Positions 35,409-42,435 of a stretch of 44,858 nucleotides of DNA are shown here, piece after piece (the first letter of the stretch is position 1; each line of letters begins with the position of its first letter). This DNA is from Acetobacter conturbans. GTDB lineage: Bacteria; Pseudomonadota; Alphaproteobacteria; Acetobacterales; Acetobacteraceae. Made by a program: the position numbers and the translations under genes. Below the pieces are notes generated by a model. The model searched no databases. It was not told the DNA's origin and saw only the letters and a list, made by a program, of their open reading frames with translations. Location: NCBI RefSeq assembly GCF_011516755.1, contig NZ_WOSY01000018.1, positions 1-44,858 of the forward strand. Reading direction: 5' to 3'.

Positions 35409-35446
35409 TACAAAAAATACAAAGCAAGACTGCTTCTTTGTGTCAA
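35409..35446 (-). promoter_or_regulatory. Promoter of the transporter operon with candidate GntR site
   Basis: On the minus strand, TTGACA (35446-35441) is followed 18 bases later by TTGTAT, which is the start of the sequence TTGTATTTTTTGTA (35422-35409). The same 14 bases, as their complement TACAAAAAATACAA on the minus strand, occur at 37800-37813 before the aminotransferase gene. The motif contains two TTGTA(T/C) units nine bases apart. It overlaps the -10 region 45 bases before the transporter ATG, where a bound regulator would repress. The motif is seen; regulator identity is inferred from gene neighbourhood. Confidence 0.5.
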
Positions 35447-35474
35447 GAACGAAATGATCTTCTGCGTCATATTG

Positions 35475-36413
35475 TCACGATTCGGGAATGTCTTTTTCTT
35501 CGATCAGCAGGTTCGCTGCGTTGAGGGCCAGATCCAGATGGAGACCCAAAAGCCGGGAGGCTTCTGCAATGGAGTTGCCCGCAAGGGCATCCATGATGGC
35601 GATATGTTCCTGACACCACAGATGGACTCGGGTACGGTTTGTGTAGCTTCCGTATTCAAGAAGGCGCCTCAACCGGCTTTGTTGGCGCATAGTCTGAATG
35701 ACGAATGTATTATGAGAAAACTCCGCAATCATTTCGTGAAAACGGCTATCAGCGTCGAATAGAAATCTTGGGGGGATGGAGTCGATATCAGGGTGGGTTG
35801 CGATGTGATTGTGGAGCCTCATCGTCTCTTCTAGAACGGCTTCATCAACCCGGAATGTGGGCAGTAGGATGGCCTGGGGCTCAAAGAGGCGCCTGAATCT
35901 GAAGCTCTCTTCGAGGGCTGCGCCGCTGTCCAAGGCCGGCGCGAATGACCACGTTCTGGTCCCTTTGCTTTGTAGGAGGCCATCGTCGCACATGCGGCGC
36001 AGTGTCTGTATCATGACTGTGCGTTCCGCGTTGTACAGACGGCTGACGTCCTGCTGGGAAAAATCGTTGCCGATCCGGCCTGCGAGGCGATCTCGTACGA
36101 GGTTTTTGTAGAGATCCTGATCGGGGGTGGGAGGGGCTTCGAGAACGAAATCTTCAATGGTTTCTAGATTCGCTCTTAGAAAATATCCTTGGTTTTTTCT
36201 CGAAACGAGGATGCCCCGAGATTCCAGAAGTTTAAGCGCGTTGCGAACAGGTGTTCTGGAAAGTCCCAGTTGGTCGCCGAGCCATTGTTCCCCAACATGG
36301 AAGTCCGGCGCAGCATTTTCCCGACGCAAAAGAGCAAGTATGCTGTTTGCGGTCGCAAACTGACGATGAGTGCTGTTTCGTACAGGACGAATAGAAGACG
36401 TATTCAGTGTCAT
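35475..36413 (-). CDS. GntR-family (FCD subfamily) transcriptional regulator with an apparent second winged-helix domain
   Basis: A 312-residue regulator. A GntR winged HTH is at about residues 19-80 (VGEQWLGDQLGLSRTPVRNA, LKLLESRGILV). A second region of the same pattern is at about 104-158 (DFSQQDVSRLYNAERTVMIQ, TLRRMCDDGLLQSKGTRTWS). The FCD ligand domain is at about 168-305 with D-x-x-x-R...FH (DADSRFHEMI) metal-site residues and a His-containing VHLWCQEHIAIMDAL helix. Ordinary FCD regulators have about 220-250 residues, so the extra 70 fit the second domain. The start is ATG 36413; a TTG at 36443 has no ribosome site. It lies between the aminotransferase and transporter genes and probably controls both and itself. 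Confidence 0.88.
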   Translation of the reverse strand: MTLNTSSIRPVRNSTHRQFATANSILALLRRENAAPDFHVGEQWLGDQLGLSRTPVRNALKLLESRGILVSRKNQGYFLRANLETIEDFVLEAPPTPDQDLYKNLVRDRLAGRIGNDFSQQDVSRLYNAERTVMIQTLRRMCDDGLLQSKGTRTWSFAPALDSGAALEESFRFRRLFEPQAILLPTFRVDEAVLEETMRLHNHIATHPDIDSIPPRFLFDADSRFHEMIAEFSHNTFVIQTMRQQSRLRRLLEYGSYTNRTRVHLWCQEHIAIMDALAGNSIAEASRLLGLHLDLALNAANLLIEEKDIPES

Positions 36414-36415
36414 TC

Positions 36416-36483
36416 TCCACGGCAATCTGATACTGGCCTGCAACTTCGGCGATTAAAAAAATATAACGCGAGATTGCCGTGGA
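36416..36483. promoter_or_regulatory. 13-bp perfect inverted repeat bracketing the gntR promoter
   Basis: TCCACGGCAATCT (36416-36428) and AGATTGCCGTGGA (36471-36483) are exact reverse complements, 42 bases apart and 55 bases centre to centre. One arm touches the gntR start region (ATG at 36411-36413). An A/T-rich -10-like stretch (TATATT on the minus strand, near 36460) lies between the arms. Paired operators for autoregulation by looping, or a leader hairpin hiding the start codon, are both possible. The repeat is seen; function is inference. Confidence 0.5.
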
Positions 36484-36510
36484 TTACAATTATTTGAAAG
36501 CCATGTTGCG

Positions 36511-37731
36511 TCAGGATGTACAGGCCTCTGTTATGCGCCTGCAGGTATCCTTCAGTTCTTCCGTATTGATTGCGTAGGCGATCCGAATGTGGTTGGGCGT
36601 GCCGAATGCCGATCCCGGCACAACGGCTGCACGGGCATTTTCAATCAGCCATGAAGCCAGTTCGATATCAGTTGAGATGCCTTTCCCCTTGCCTGTCGTG
36701 CTGATCCATTCCGACACGTCAGCGAAAACATAAAAAGCGCCGTCCGGTCGTCTTGCTTTGAAACCAGCGATGGCAGCAATCATATCCAGAACGATTTCAA
36801 GTCGCGTTTCGAGCGTGCTGATCCATGAGGTGAGAAAAGCGGGAGGCGTGTTTAAGGCCGCCACAGCCGCTGCCTGGCTGATGCTGCTAGCATTGGAGGT
36901 GCTTTGAGACTGGAGGATGTCGAGTGCACGGATCAGCCAGCGTGGACCAGCCGCATAACCCAGACGCCAACCGGTCATTGCGTGGCTTTTGGATACGCCG
37001 TTGACTGTAAGCAGCCTATCACGAAAGTCCGGCCGGATCTGAAGCGGTGTCGCAAACGGCATGCTGAAGCGCAGCGGTTCATAGATATCGTCCGCGAGGA
37101 TGAGGATGTCTGGTCTGGATTCCAGGACTGAGAGTAGGGCGGAGAGATCTTCCTTCGTATAGATTGAACCTGTCGGATTGCCCGGCGAATTCAGGACAAG
37201 CCATCGTGTTCTGGGTGTAATGGCGGTCCGCAGTTTTTCGGCAGTCAACTTCCAGCCATTGCCTGCTGTAGTCTCGGCCGCGACTGGTCTGGCACCATTC
37301 AGCCGGATCATGTCAGGATAAGAAACCCAGTATGGTGCAGGGAGGATAACCTCATCATCAGCTTCAAGCGTAGCAAGAAACGCATTGAAGATAATTTGCT
37401 TTGCCCCATTGGAAGCGATGATCTCTTCAGGAGAGAATTCGAGATCATTATCGCGTTTGAATTTATCGATAATGGCCGCTTTAAGTGTGAGAGTGCCTGT
37501 TACGGATGTATATTTTGTTTCGTGACGGGCAATAGCCTGCCGGGCGGCCTCGGCCACATGTTCGGGTGTGGCGAAGTCCAATTCTCCTTCCCCGAGGTTG
37601 GTGACCTTCATTCCAGAGACTTCACATTCACGGACTCGATCCGAGACTGCCGCTGTAGGTGAGGTTCCGACACGGCCCATTCTCTGCGCAAGACGCCCGA
37701 CGGCACTCTCAGTGGTGATTTTGGTAGTCAA
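36511..37731 (-). CDS. Class I/II pyridoxal-phosphate aminotransferase (AspB-like)
   Basis: A 406-residue fold-type I aminotransferase. Key residues from the TTG start are Tyr134 region (LPAPYWVSYPD), Asn185 region (LNSPGNPTGS), Asp214 (ILADDIYEPL), the PLP lysine Lys248 in NGVSKSHAMTGWRLGY, and the C-terminal substrate Arg in HIRIAYA. It probably exchanges an amino group between a cluster intermediate and 2-oxoglutarate or pyruvate. TTG at 37731 is chosen: GGAG lies 7 bases upstream and residue 1 aligns with AspB proteins, while the only upstream ATG (37800) sits inside the predicted -10 box. It is the first gene of the leftward cluster; gntR follows after 97 bases. Confidence 0.88.
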   Translation of the reverse strand: MTTKITTESAVGRLAQRMGRVGTSPTAAVSDRVRECEVSGMKVTNLGEGELDFATPEHVAEAARQAIARHETKYTSVTGTLTLKAAIIDKFKRDNDLEFSPEEIIASNGAKQIIFNAFLATLEADDEVILPAPYWVSYPDMIRLNGARPVAAETTAGNGWKLTAEKLRTAITPRTRWLVLNSPGNPTGSIYTKEDLSALLSVLESRPDILILADDIYEPLRFSMPFATPLQIRPDFRDRLLTVNGVSKSHAMTGWRLGYAAGPRWLIRALDILQSQSTSNASSISQAAAVAALNTPPAFLTSWISTLETRLEIVLDMIAAIAGFKARRPDGAFYVFADVSEWISTTGKGKGISTDIELASWLIENARAAVVPGSAFGTPNHIRIAYAINTEELKDTCRRITEACTS

Positions 37732-37798
37732 GTTCTTTCTCCGTGGCTCCAACTCGTTAGGCACGCATCGCTCGGACGTAAGCCGTCGCGGATGATAC

Positions 37799-37826
37799 AT
37801 TGTATTTTTTGTATCAACTAGAGCAA
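37799..37826 (-). promoter_or_regulatory. Aminotransferase promoter with second copy of the candidate GntR site
   Basis: On the minus strand TTGCTC (37826-37821), a 16-base spacer and TACAAT (37804-37799) form a plausible promoter. TACAAAAAATACAA (37813-37800) overlaps the -10 and is identical to the site before the transporter, in the opposite orientation relative to its leftward gene. It lies in the gap between divergent operons, 111 bases before the likely start of the glutaminase-domain gene, and so could regulate both directions. Confidence 0.5.
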
Positions 37827-37923
37827 TTAATGCTGGCGTTTCGTTACGAATCCGGATTATATGATTTTCAAGTGTCAGGGCCCGGGAGGCTCTTCTCATG
37901 TAATAATCGCGCAGGCAGGTCTG

Positions 37924-39126
37924 ATGACTCTTCTTATTGTTGAAGCAGACAACATCAATGATGCCTATCTTTCAGCATCCTGTGCTGCATATGCGTTAGG
38001 AATGCCATCGCATTTTGCTGTGTCGGCAACTGTTGAGGAGCATCTTGGTTCGGAAGGGAGAGAATTTCCGACCAATGACGGTCACCTGATTAATGCCGGT
38101 TATTTCTGGATCGATAGGATCTGCGGTGCTGGAAAGGCGGGTCGGCCTCTAAGTGATGGAGAGATTATCGATCTTGCAACACAGGAGGACTGTCTGATTG
38201 CTCCCGCTCCGCACGGGATGAGTGCCTGGTGTAGAAATTTGGAATATCAGGCGAAAGAGAAAGATATAGAAGTCAGCCACGCAGTATCCATCAAACGAGG
38301 ATCGGAAGTCTTTCTTCGCTTTGACGACGGTTCTGAGTATTACTCCGGTTTTATTGATCGTAACGGCCGTTTCAATCCTGAAACTGCTCCATCGGATCGG
38401 ATCGGACTGCCAGTCCTGCGGATCGGCATCGTAGGGACGGTGGAGCACCACAGTTACGTCAACGTGGCGGCACTAACGTCTCTGTCTGATGCTGCGGAAC
38501 AGGCCGCGTATGACCTTGATATCCGCTTTATCTCGGAATCTGAGGCTGATCTGTCGGGGGTTCTGTCTGAAGTGTACGGAATACTGCTTCCGGGAGGGGA
38601 TGCTATCAACGCACCGCTACAGATCAAAATCGCTGGGGAGGCGCGACGTCTGGGCAAGCCGGTCGTCGGTTTATGTTTGGGCATGCAGAGCATGGTGACT
38701 GCGTTCGCCAGGTCCTGTGAAGGGCTTGCCGATGCGACGCTTGCAGAACTGAATTCTGACTCTAACTGTATTAGTTTTGAGCCAGTCTACTCTTCTGATG
38801 GTGTACAAATTCACACGATCGGACCAGCAGGGTTCCATTTTATCAAAGATACAAAACTTTCGGGTCTTTTCGATCCGCATCCAGAAGTAAGAGTCAATCA
38901 TCGCTACAGCTTGTCCGGTAATATGCGTCCCGTACTGGAAAAATCCGGACTGTTTATAAGTGCTGTTCGAAATGATGACGGCATAGTGGAAGTCATTGAA
39001 CTGCCTCAGGGTAGTTTCTTCTGCGGGATGCAGGGCCACCCGGAATTCAGTTCAAAGCCGGGTAACCCCCATCCACTTCTGCAGAGCTTTCTGGCGGAAG
39101 CCGCTTTCTGCTCATCTGTAAACTAG
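37924..39126 (+). CDS. Protein with CTP-synthase-type class I glutamine amidotransferase domain and an unrecognised N-terminal domain
   Basis: A 400-residue protein. The C-terminal half (about residues 165-395) resembles the glutaminase domain of CTP synthase: LRIGIVGTVEHHSYVNVAAL, YGILLPGGDAINAPLQIKIA, nucleophile Cys251 in VGLCLGMQSM, and His372/Glu374 in GMQGHPEFSSKPGNPHPLL, a complete triad. The N-terminal 160 residues (MTLLIVEADNINDAYLSASC...) have no CTP synthase P-loop and match nothing I know. It is thus neither CTP synthase nor a standard amidotransferase; possible roles are amide or gamma-glutamyl hydrolysis, or ammonia delivery to an unknown partner. The start is uncertain (ATG 37924 or ATG 37861). 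It is divergent from the aminotransferase and 9 bases before the SDR gene. Confidence 0.75.
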   Translation: MTLLIVEADNINDAYLSASCAAYALGMPSHFAVSATVEEHLGSEGREFPTNDGHLINAGYFWIDRICGAGKAGRPLSDGEIIDLATQEDCLIAPAPHGMSAWCRNLEYQAKEKDIEVSHAVSIKRGSEVFLRFDDGSEYYSGFIDRNGRFNPETAPSDRIGLPVLRIGIVGTVEHHSYVNVAALTSLSDAAEQAAYDLDIRFISESEADLSGVLSEVYGILLPGGDAINAPLQIKIAGEARRLGKPVVGLCLGMQSMVTAFARSCEGLADATLAELNSDSNCISFEPVYSSDGVQIHTIGPAGFHFIKDTKLSGLFDPHPEVRVNHRYSLSGNMRPVLEKSGLFISAVRNDDGIVEVIELPQGSFFCGMQGHPEFSSKPGNPHPLLQSFLAEAAFCSSVN

Positions 39127-39135
39127 GGTGTAATC

Positions 39136-39909
39136 ATGGATCTTAATCTGAAAAACAAGCGTGCGCTTGTTATGGGCTCCAGTCGAGGACTTGGAAATGC
39201 CTGCGCTCTATCCCTCGCCCAGGAAGGAGTGAATGTTATTCTTACGGGCCGGACCGAGGATGCGCTCGCAGCATCATGCAAAGAGATCATAAGCTCTGGC
39301 GGGAGTGCAGAATATCGCGTTGTTGACTTTGGGAATGTCCTCAGGATTTCACAAGATCTAGCCGATCTTGGGGATGTGGACATTGTTGTCACGAACTGCG
39401 GTGGTCCTCCCGCGGGCCCGGTTGCAGGACTGACGGATGAAAGCATTGAAAAATGCTTTGAGTCTATGGTCCGAGTGCCTCTTGCAGTTGTCGGCATGTT
39501 TCTTCCGGGAATGCGGGAAAGGAAATTTGGCCGCATCATAAACATCGCCTCATCTGGGGTGATCCAACCCATCGCCAATCTGGGTCTGTCAAATATGCTT
39601 AGACCGGCGTTGGTCGGATGGGCAAAGACGATGGCGTCGGAAGTCGCCTCTGATGGTGTAACGGTCAATACCGTTGTTCCGGGACGAATTCATACTCAGC
39701 GTGTCGATCAGCTTGATATGGCCGCGGCAGCCCGACAGGGAAAGTCCGTTGATGAAGTCTCGGCGGCTTCACGGGCGCGCATTCCCATGCAGCGTTACGG
39801 TGAGCCTTCTGAATTTGCTGACATGGTTACGTTCCTGAGTAGTCCGAAAGCCGGATACGTCACTGGCAGTCTGGTTCGTGTTGACGGCGGCCTGATCGCT
39901 TCAGTCTGA
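39136..39909 (+). CDS. SDR-family oxidoreductase lacking the usual Tyr-x3-Lys
   Basis: A 257-residue short-chain dehydrogenase/reductase. The cofactor loop GSSRGLG is at residues 14-20, with TGRT after the second strand favouring NADP(H). The catalytic Ser region is INIASSGV, but where Tyr-x3-Lys is expected the chain reads GLSNMLRPALVGWAKT, so Tyr is replaced by Ser/Asn and Lys by Arg. This LSN-x-x-R variant forms a recognised SDR subgroup of unclear chemistry. VNTVVPGRI and the C-terminal GSLVRVDGGL are normal. AGGG precedes the ATG; the TonB-receptor gene follows after 47 bases. It may reduce or isomerise a cluster intermediate. Confidence 0.85.
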   Translation: MDLNLKNKRALVMGSSRGLGNACALSLAQEGVNVILTGRTEDALAASCKEIISSGGSAEYRVVDFGNVLRISQDLADLGDVDIVVTNCGGPPAGPVAGLTDESIEKCFESMVRVPLAVVGMFLPGMRERKFGRIINIASSGVIQPIANLGLSNMLRPALVGWAKTMASEVASDGVTVNTVVPGRIHTQRVDQLDMAAAARQGKSVDEVSAASRARIPMQRYGEPSEFADMVTFLSSPKAGYVTGSLVRVDGGLIASV

Positions 39910-39956
39910 TTCCTACGTCCGACTTCATTGTTGCAGATGATTGGATTACCCAAATA

Positions 39957-42362
39957 ATGCGCACATTCTCTATACTCCTTGGCACCACGACCGTCCTTTC
40001 AATGATTGCGCCTCCATTGTCGGCAGCAACCCCTCACAAAACAAATGCTCATACACCTGACAAGACCCAGGTTGCGGCAACACCAAAGAAATCTCGACTG
40101 TCGTCGTTACAGTCCAAAAAGGGTGAAACACTCTCTGTTGTTGTTCGCCGGATTTCACACGGCACGCAGACTACTGTTTCCCAGTCACTGATTGCTCAGG
40201 GTATCCCTGGCGCCAATCCCATGAAGGCCCTGGGTCTGGCGCCAGGCATTATGTTCAACTCAAATGATTCCATGGGTATCGATAATTATGCTGCCCAGAT
40301 CTACATGCATGGTTTCCAGCAACAGGAAATCGGCATGACATTGGACGATATGCCTCTGGGGGAGATGACATATCGGAACTACAATGGCCTTAACCCGTTA
40401 CAGGCGATTTCTTCCGAAAACATCGCACGGATTGATGTGTCGCAGTCTGCTGGTGCGGAAAGTATCGCTGCGACAAACAATCTCGGTGGTTCTTTTGAGT
40501 ATGTCTCGATTGATCCTAAAGACAAGATGGGTGGAACTGTTGCGCAGTCATTTGGCAGCAACAGTGCTTTCCACACGTTTATTCGGCTTGATAGTGGAAA
40601 ACTGAATAAGACTGGCACGAAATTCTTTGCATCGTATTCCAGAAGCGACCAGGGATTTTGGGGTAATGGGGGAGGTAATCTTTTCCTTCAGCAGGTCAAT
40701 GCGAAGCTTGTTCAGCCCATCGGAAACGATAGTAAGATCACGGCTTATTTCGACTGGTCGGATCTGCATGAATATAGTCGTCAAGACTATTCTTTCGATA
40801 TGCTGGATAAATTAGGCTATACATCCAGCAACTATTATAATGGCAAAGCGAGTGGCTATTACGCCGCGTACAAAGCTGCCGAAGGAATTTATCCCGCTGG
40901 CTATAATCGTCTAAAAGACCCGGCTGATGCATCCGTCTATGATGCTGGCACCAATGTCGTGGACTATTTTGGGGGTATCAAAGCCGATCTGAAGCTGACG
41001 GACCGTCTCCGCTGGATAACGACGGCATATGGTCATGGTGAAGACTCACAAACGACATGGTCTTCTCCTTTTTTCCCATCTCCAAATGGCGCTCCGATGT
41101 CCGAGGTGGTCAAAGAGCCCGCTATCGAACGTTTCGGCATACTTTCTGCTCTTCACTACAATGTTGCCCGTAACCAGATTGGTGCCGGTGTATGGTACGA
41201 AAATGACTCTTATCAGTCAGCTATGAACGCATATGAGCAGCCTGCGATTGTGAATGGCGTCTTGACTGGTTCCCTTCGTAGTGGCGTCTCCAAATGGAGC
41301 GACCCTTTTGCGCGAATTTTCAATCAGGATTATAACACGAATAGTTTCACCGCTTTTGTCCAAGATACTTATTCCCCAGTAAAAAATCTATATCTGCACT
41401 TTGGATTCAAATCCATTCTGGATACCTCACGAGTTGGTAACGGATATATAAATCCGGCTTATTATGGAAATGTTGGTGCTATCGCCAGTGGTGACAGTCT
41501 GACAGTTGCAAAGCCTTTCCTGCCTCATATCAGCGCAAACTGGAAATTCCTCAAGAATCATGAATTGTTTTTCGATATTTCGGAAAGCGTTCACACATAC
41601 GCTGAATCAGGTTACAAACTCTCAAGCTCTCCCTTTGCGGTTCTCCAGTCATCTTTTAATGCTTCCCGGAATAATATTCATCCTGAAACTGCATGGACTT
41701 ACGCCGTTGGGTATCGTTACAACTCACCGATGATTTCCGGAACAGTATATGCTTACCGGACAAATTTCGAAAATCGTCTGCAGCAGATCACCTCGGGATC
41801 ACTGATTAACCCACAATCCGTCGTCGCAAATGTGGGAGGCGTCACAATGAATGGGGTTGATGCTGGCCTCACCATCCGACCGATTAAAGGACTCGAAATT
41901 TACAATACAATAAGTTATAATCATGCAACATATGATAATAACATTACAAGCGGTCAGGTGACCTATGGCACGCAGGGCGTTCAGGTCGTAAATTTCCCTC
42001 GCTTTATGTATAAATCGCGGATGTCCTACCAGTGGCGCAATGCATCGGTCTATATCGATGCTTCCTATATTGGTGAAAGAAACTTTTCGTACACAGGAGA
42101 TGTAAAAGTTCCTGGGTACTGGATCACCAACCTCGGCGCGCAATACAAAATCACAGATTTTGGCAAAGGCAGCCGCTTCTCCAACTTTGTTCAAGACATT
42201 GTCTTTTCACTTAATGTCAATAACCTGACAAACACGAAGTATATCTCGACCATGGGGGAAGCAGGCAACCCAATGAGCATTGCCAGTGGCGCCATGACGT
42301 ATCAGGGCTTTGAGCTGGGTGCTCCTCGTATGTATTACGGCGGGGTTAAGATGGATTTTTAA
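39957..42362 (+). CDS. TonB-dependent outer membrane receptor
   Basis: An 801-residue receptor. It has a signal peptide (about residues 1-24, ending PLSAA), a probable TonB box ETLSVVV (57-63), a plug domain (about 70-190: MKALGLAPGIMFNSND, IYMHGFQQQEIGMTLDDMPL, ATNNLGGSFEYVS) and a beta-barrel to the C-terminal Phe (YYGGVKMDF), the signal for outer-membrane assembly. NVNNLTNTKYISTMGEAG is the usual near-terminal strand. No iron-related gene is nearby; its place behind the SDR gene and opposite an ABC importer suggests it brings the cluster's substrate across the outer membrane, which is inference. The gene is visibly richer in A/T than the nuo genes. No strong ribosome site is visible before ATG 39957. 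Confidence 0.92.
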   Translation: MRTFSILLGTTTVLSMIAPPLSAATPHKTNAHTPDKTQVAATPKKSRLSSLQSKKGETLSVVVRRISHGTQTTVSQSLIAQGIPGANPMKALGLAPGIMFNSNDSMGIDNYAAQIYMHGFQQQEIGMTLDDMPLGEMTYRNYNGLNPLQAISSENIARIDVSQSAGAESIAATNNLGGSFEYVSIDPKDKMGGTVAQSFGSNSAFHTFIRLDSGKLNKTGTKFFASYSRSDQGFWGNGGGNLFLQQVNAKLVQPIGNDSKITAYFDWSDLHEYSRQDYSFDMLDKLGYTSSNYYNGKASGYYAAYKAAEGIYPAGYNRLKDPADASVYDAGTNVVDYFGGIKADLKLTDRLRWITTAYGHGEDSQTTWSSPFFPSPNGAPMSEVVKEPAIERFGILSALHYNVARNQIGAGVWYENDSYQSAMNAYEQPAIVNGVLTGSLRSGVSKWSDPFARIFNQDYNTNSFTAFVQDTYSPVKNLYLHFGFKSILDTSRVGNGYINPAYYGNVGAIASGDSLTVAKPFLPHISANWKFLKNHELFFDISESVHTYAESGYKLSSSPFAVLQSSFNASRNNIHPETAWTYAVGYRYNSPMISGTVYAYRTNFENRLQQITSGSLINPQSVVANVGGVTMNGVDAGLTIRPIKGLEIYNTISYNHATYDNNITSGQVTYGTQGVQVVNFPRFMYKSRMSYQWRNASVYIDASYIGERNFSYTGDVKVPGYWITNLGAQYKITDFGKGSRFSNFVQDIVFSLNVNNLTNTKYISTMGEAGNPMSIASGAMTYQGFELGAPRMYYGGVKMDF

Positions 42363-42435
42363 ACTCAAGACCGGCTTTATGAAATTTCAGTCGCTGTATG
42401 CAACAAGGGCAGTAGCAAAGAGGCACCTAACTTGT

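Noticed and set aside
37731..37800. ATG at 37800 as aminotransferase start
   Set aside because: No ribosome site, it lies within the predicted -10 box, and the extra residues do not match the family.
37924..39126. Calling the glutaminase-domain protein CTP synthase (pyrG)
   Set aside because: The synthetase domain with its P-loop is missing; only the C-terminal glutaminase half is similar.
28629..42362. Reading the locus as ectoine degradation because of the DoeA-like protein
   Set aside because: No DoeB-type AstE deacetylase, no ornithine-cyclodeaminase-like EutC, no threonine-dehydratase-like EutB; the transporter and lyase do not fit either.
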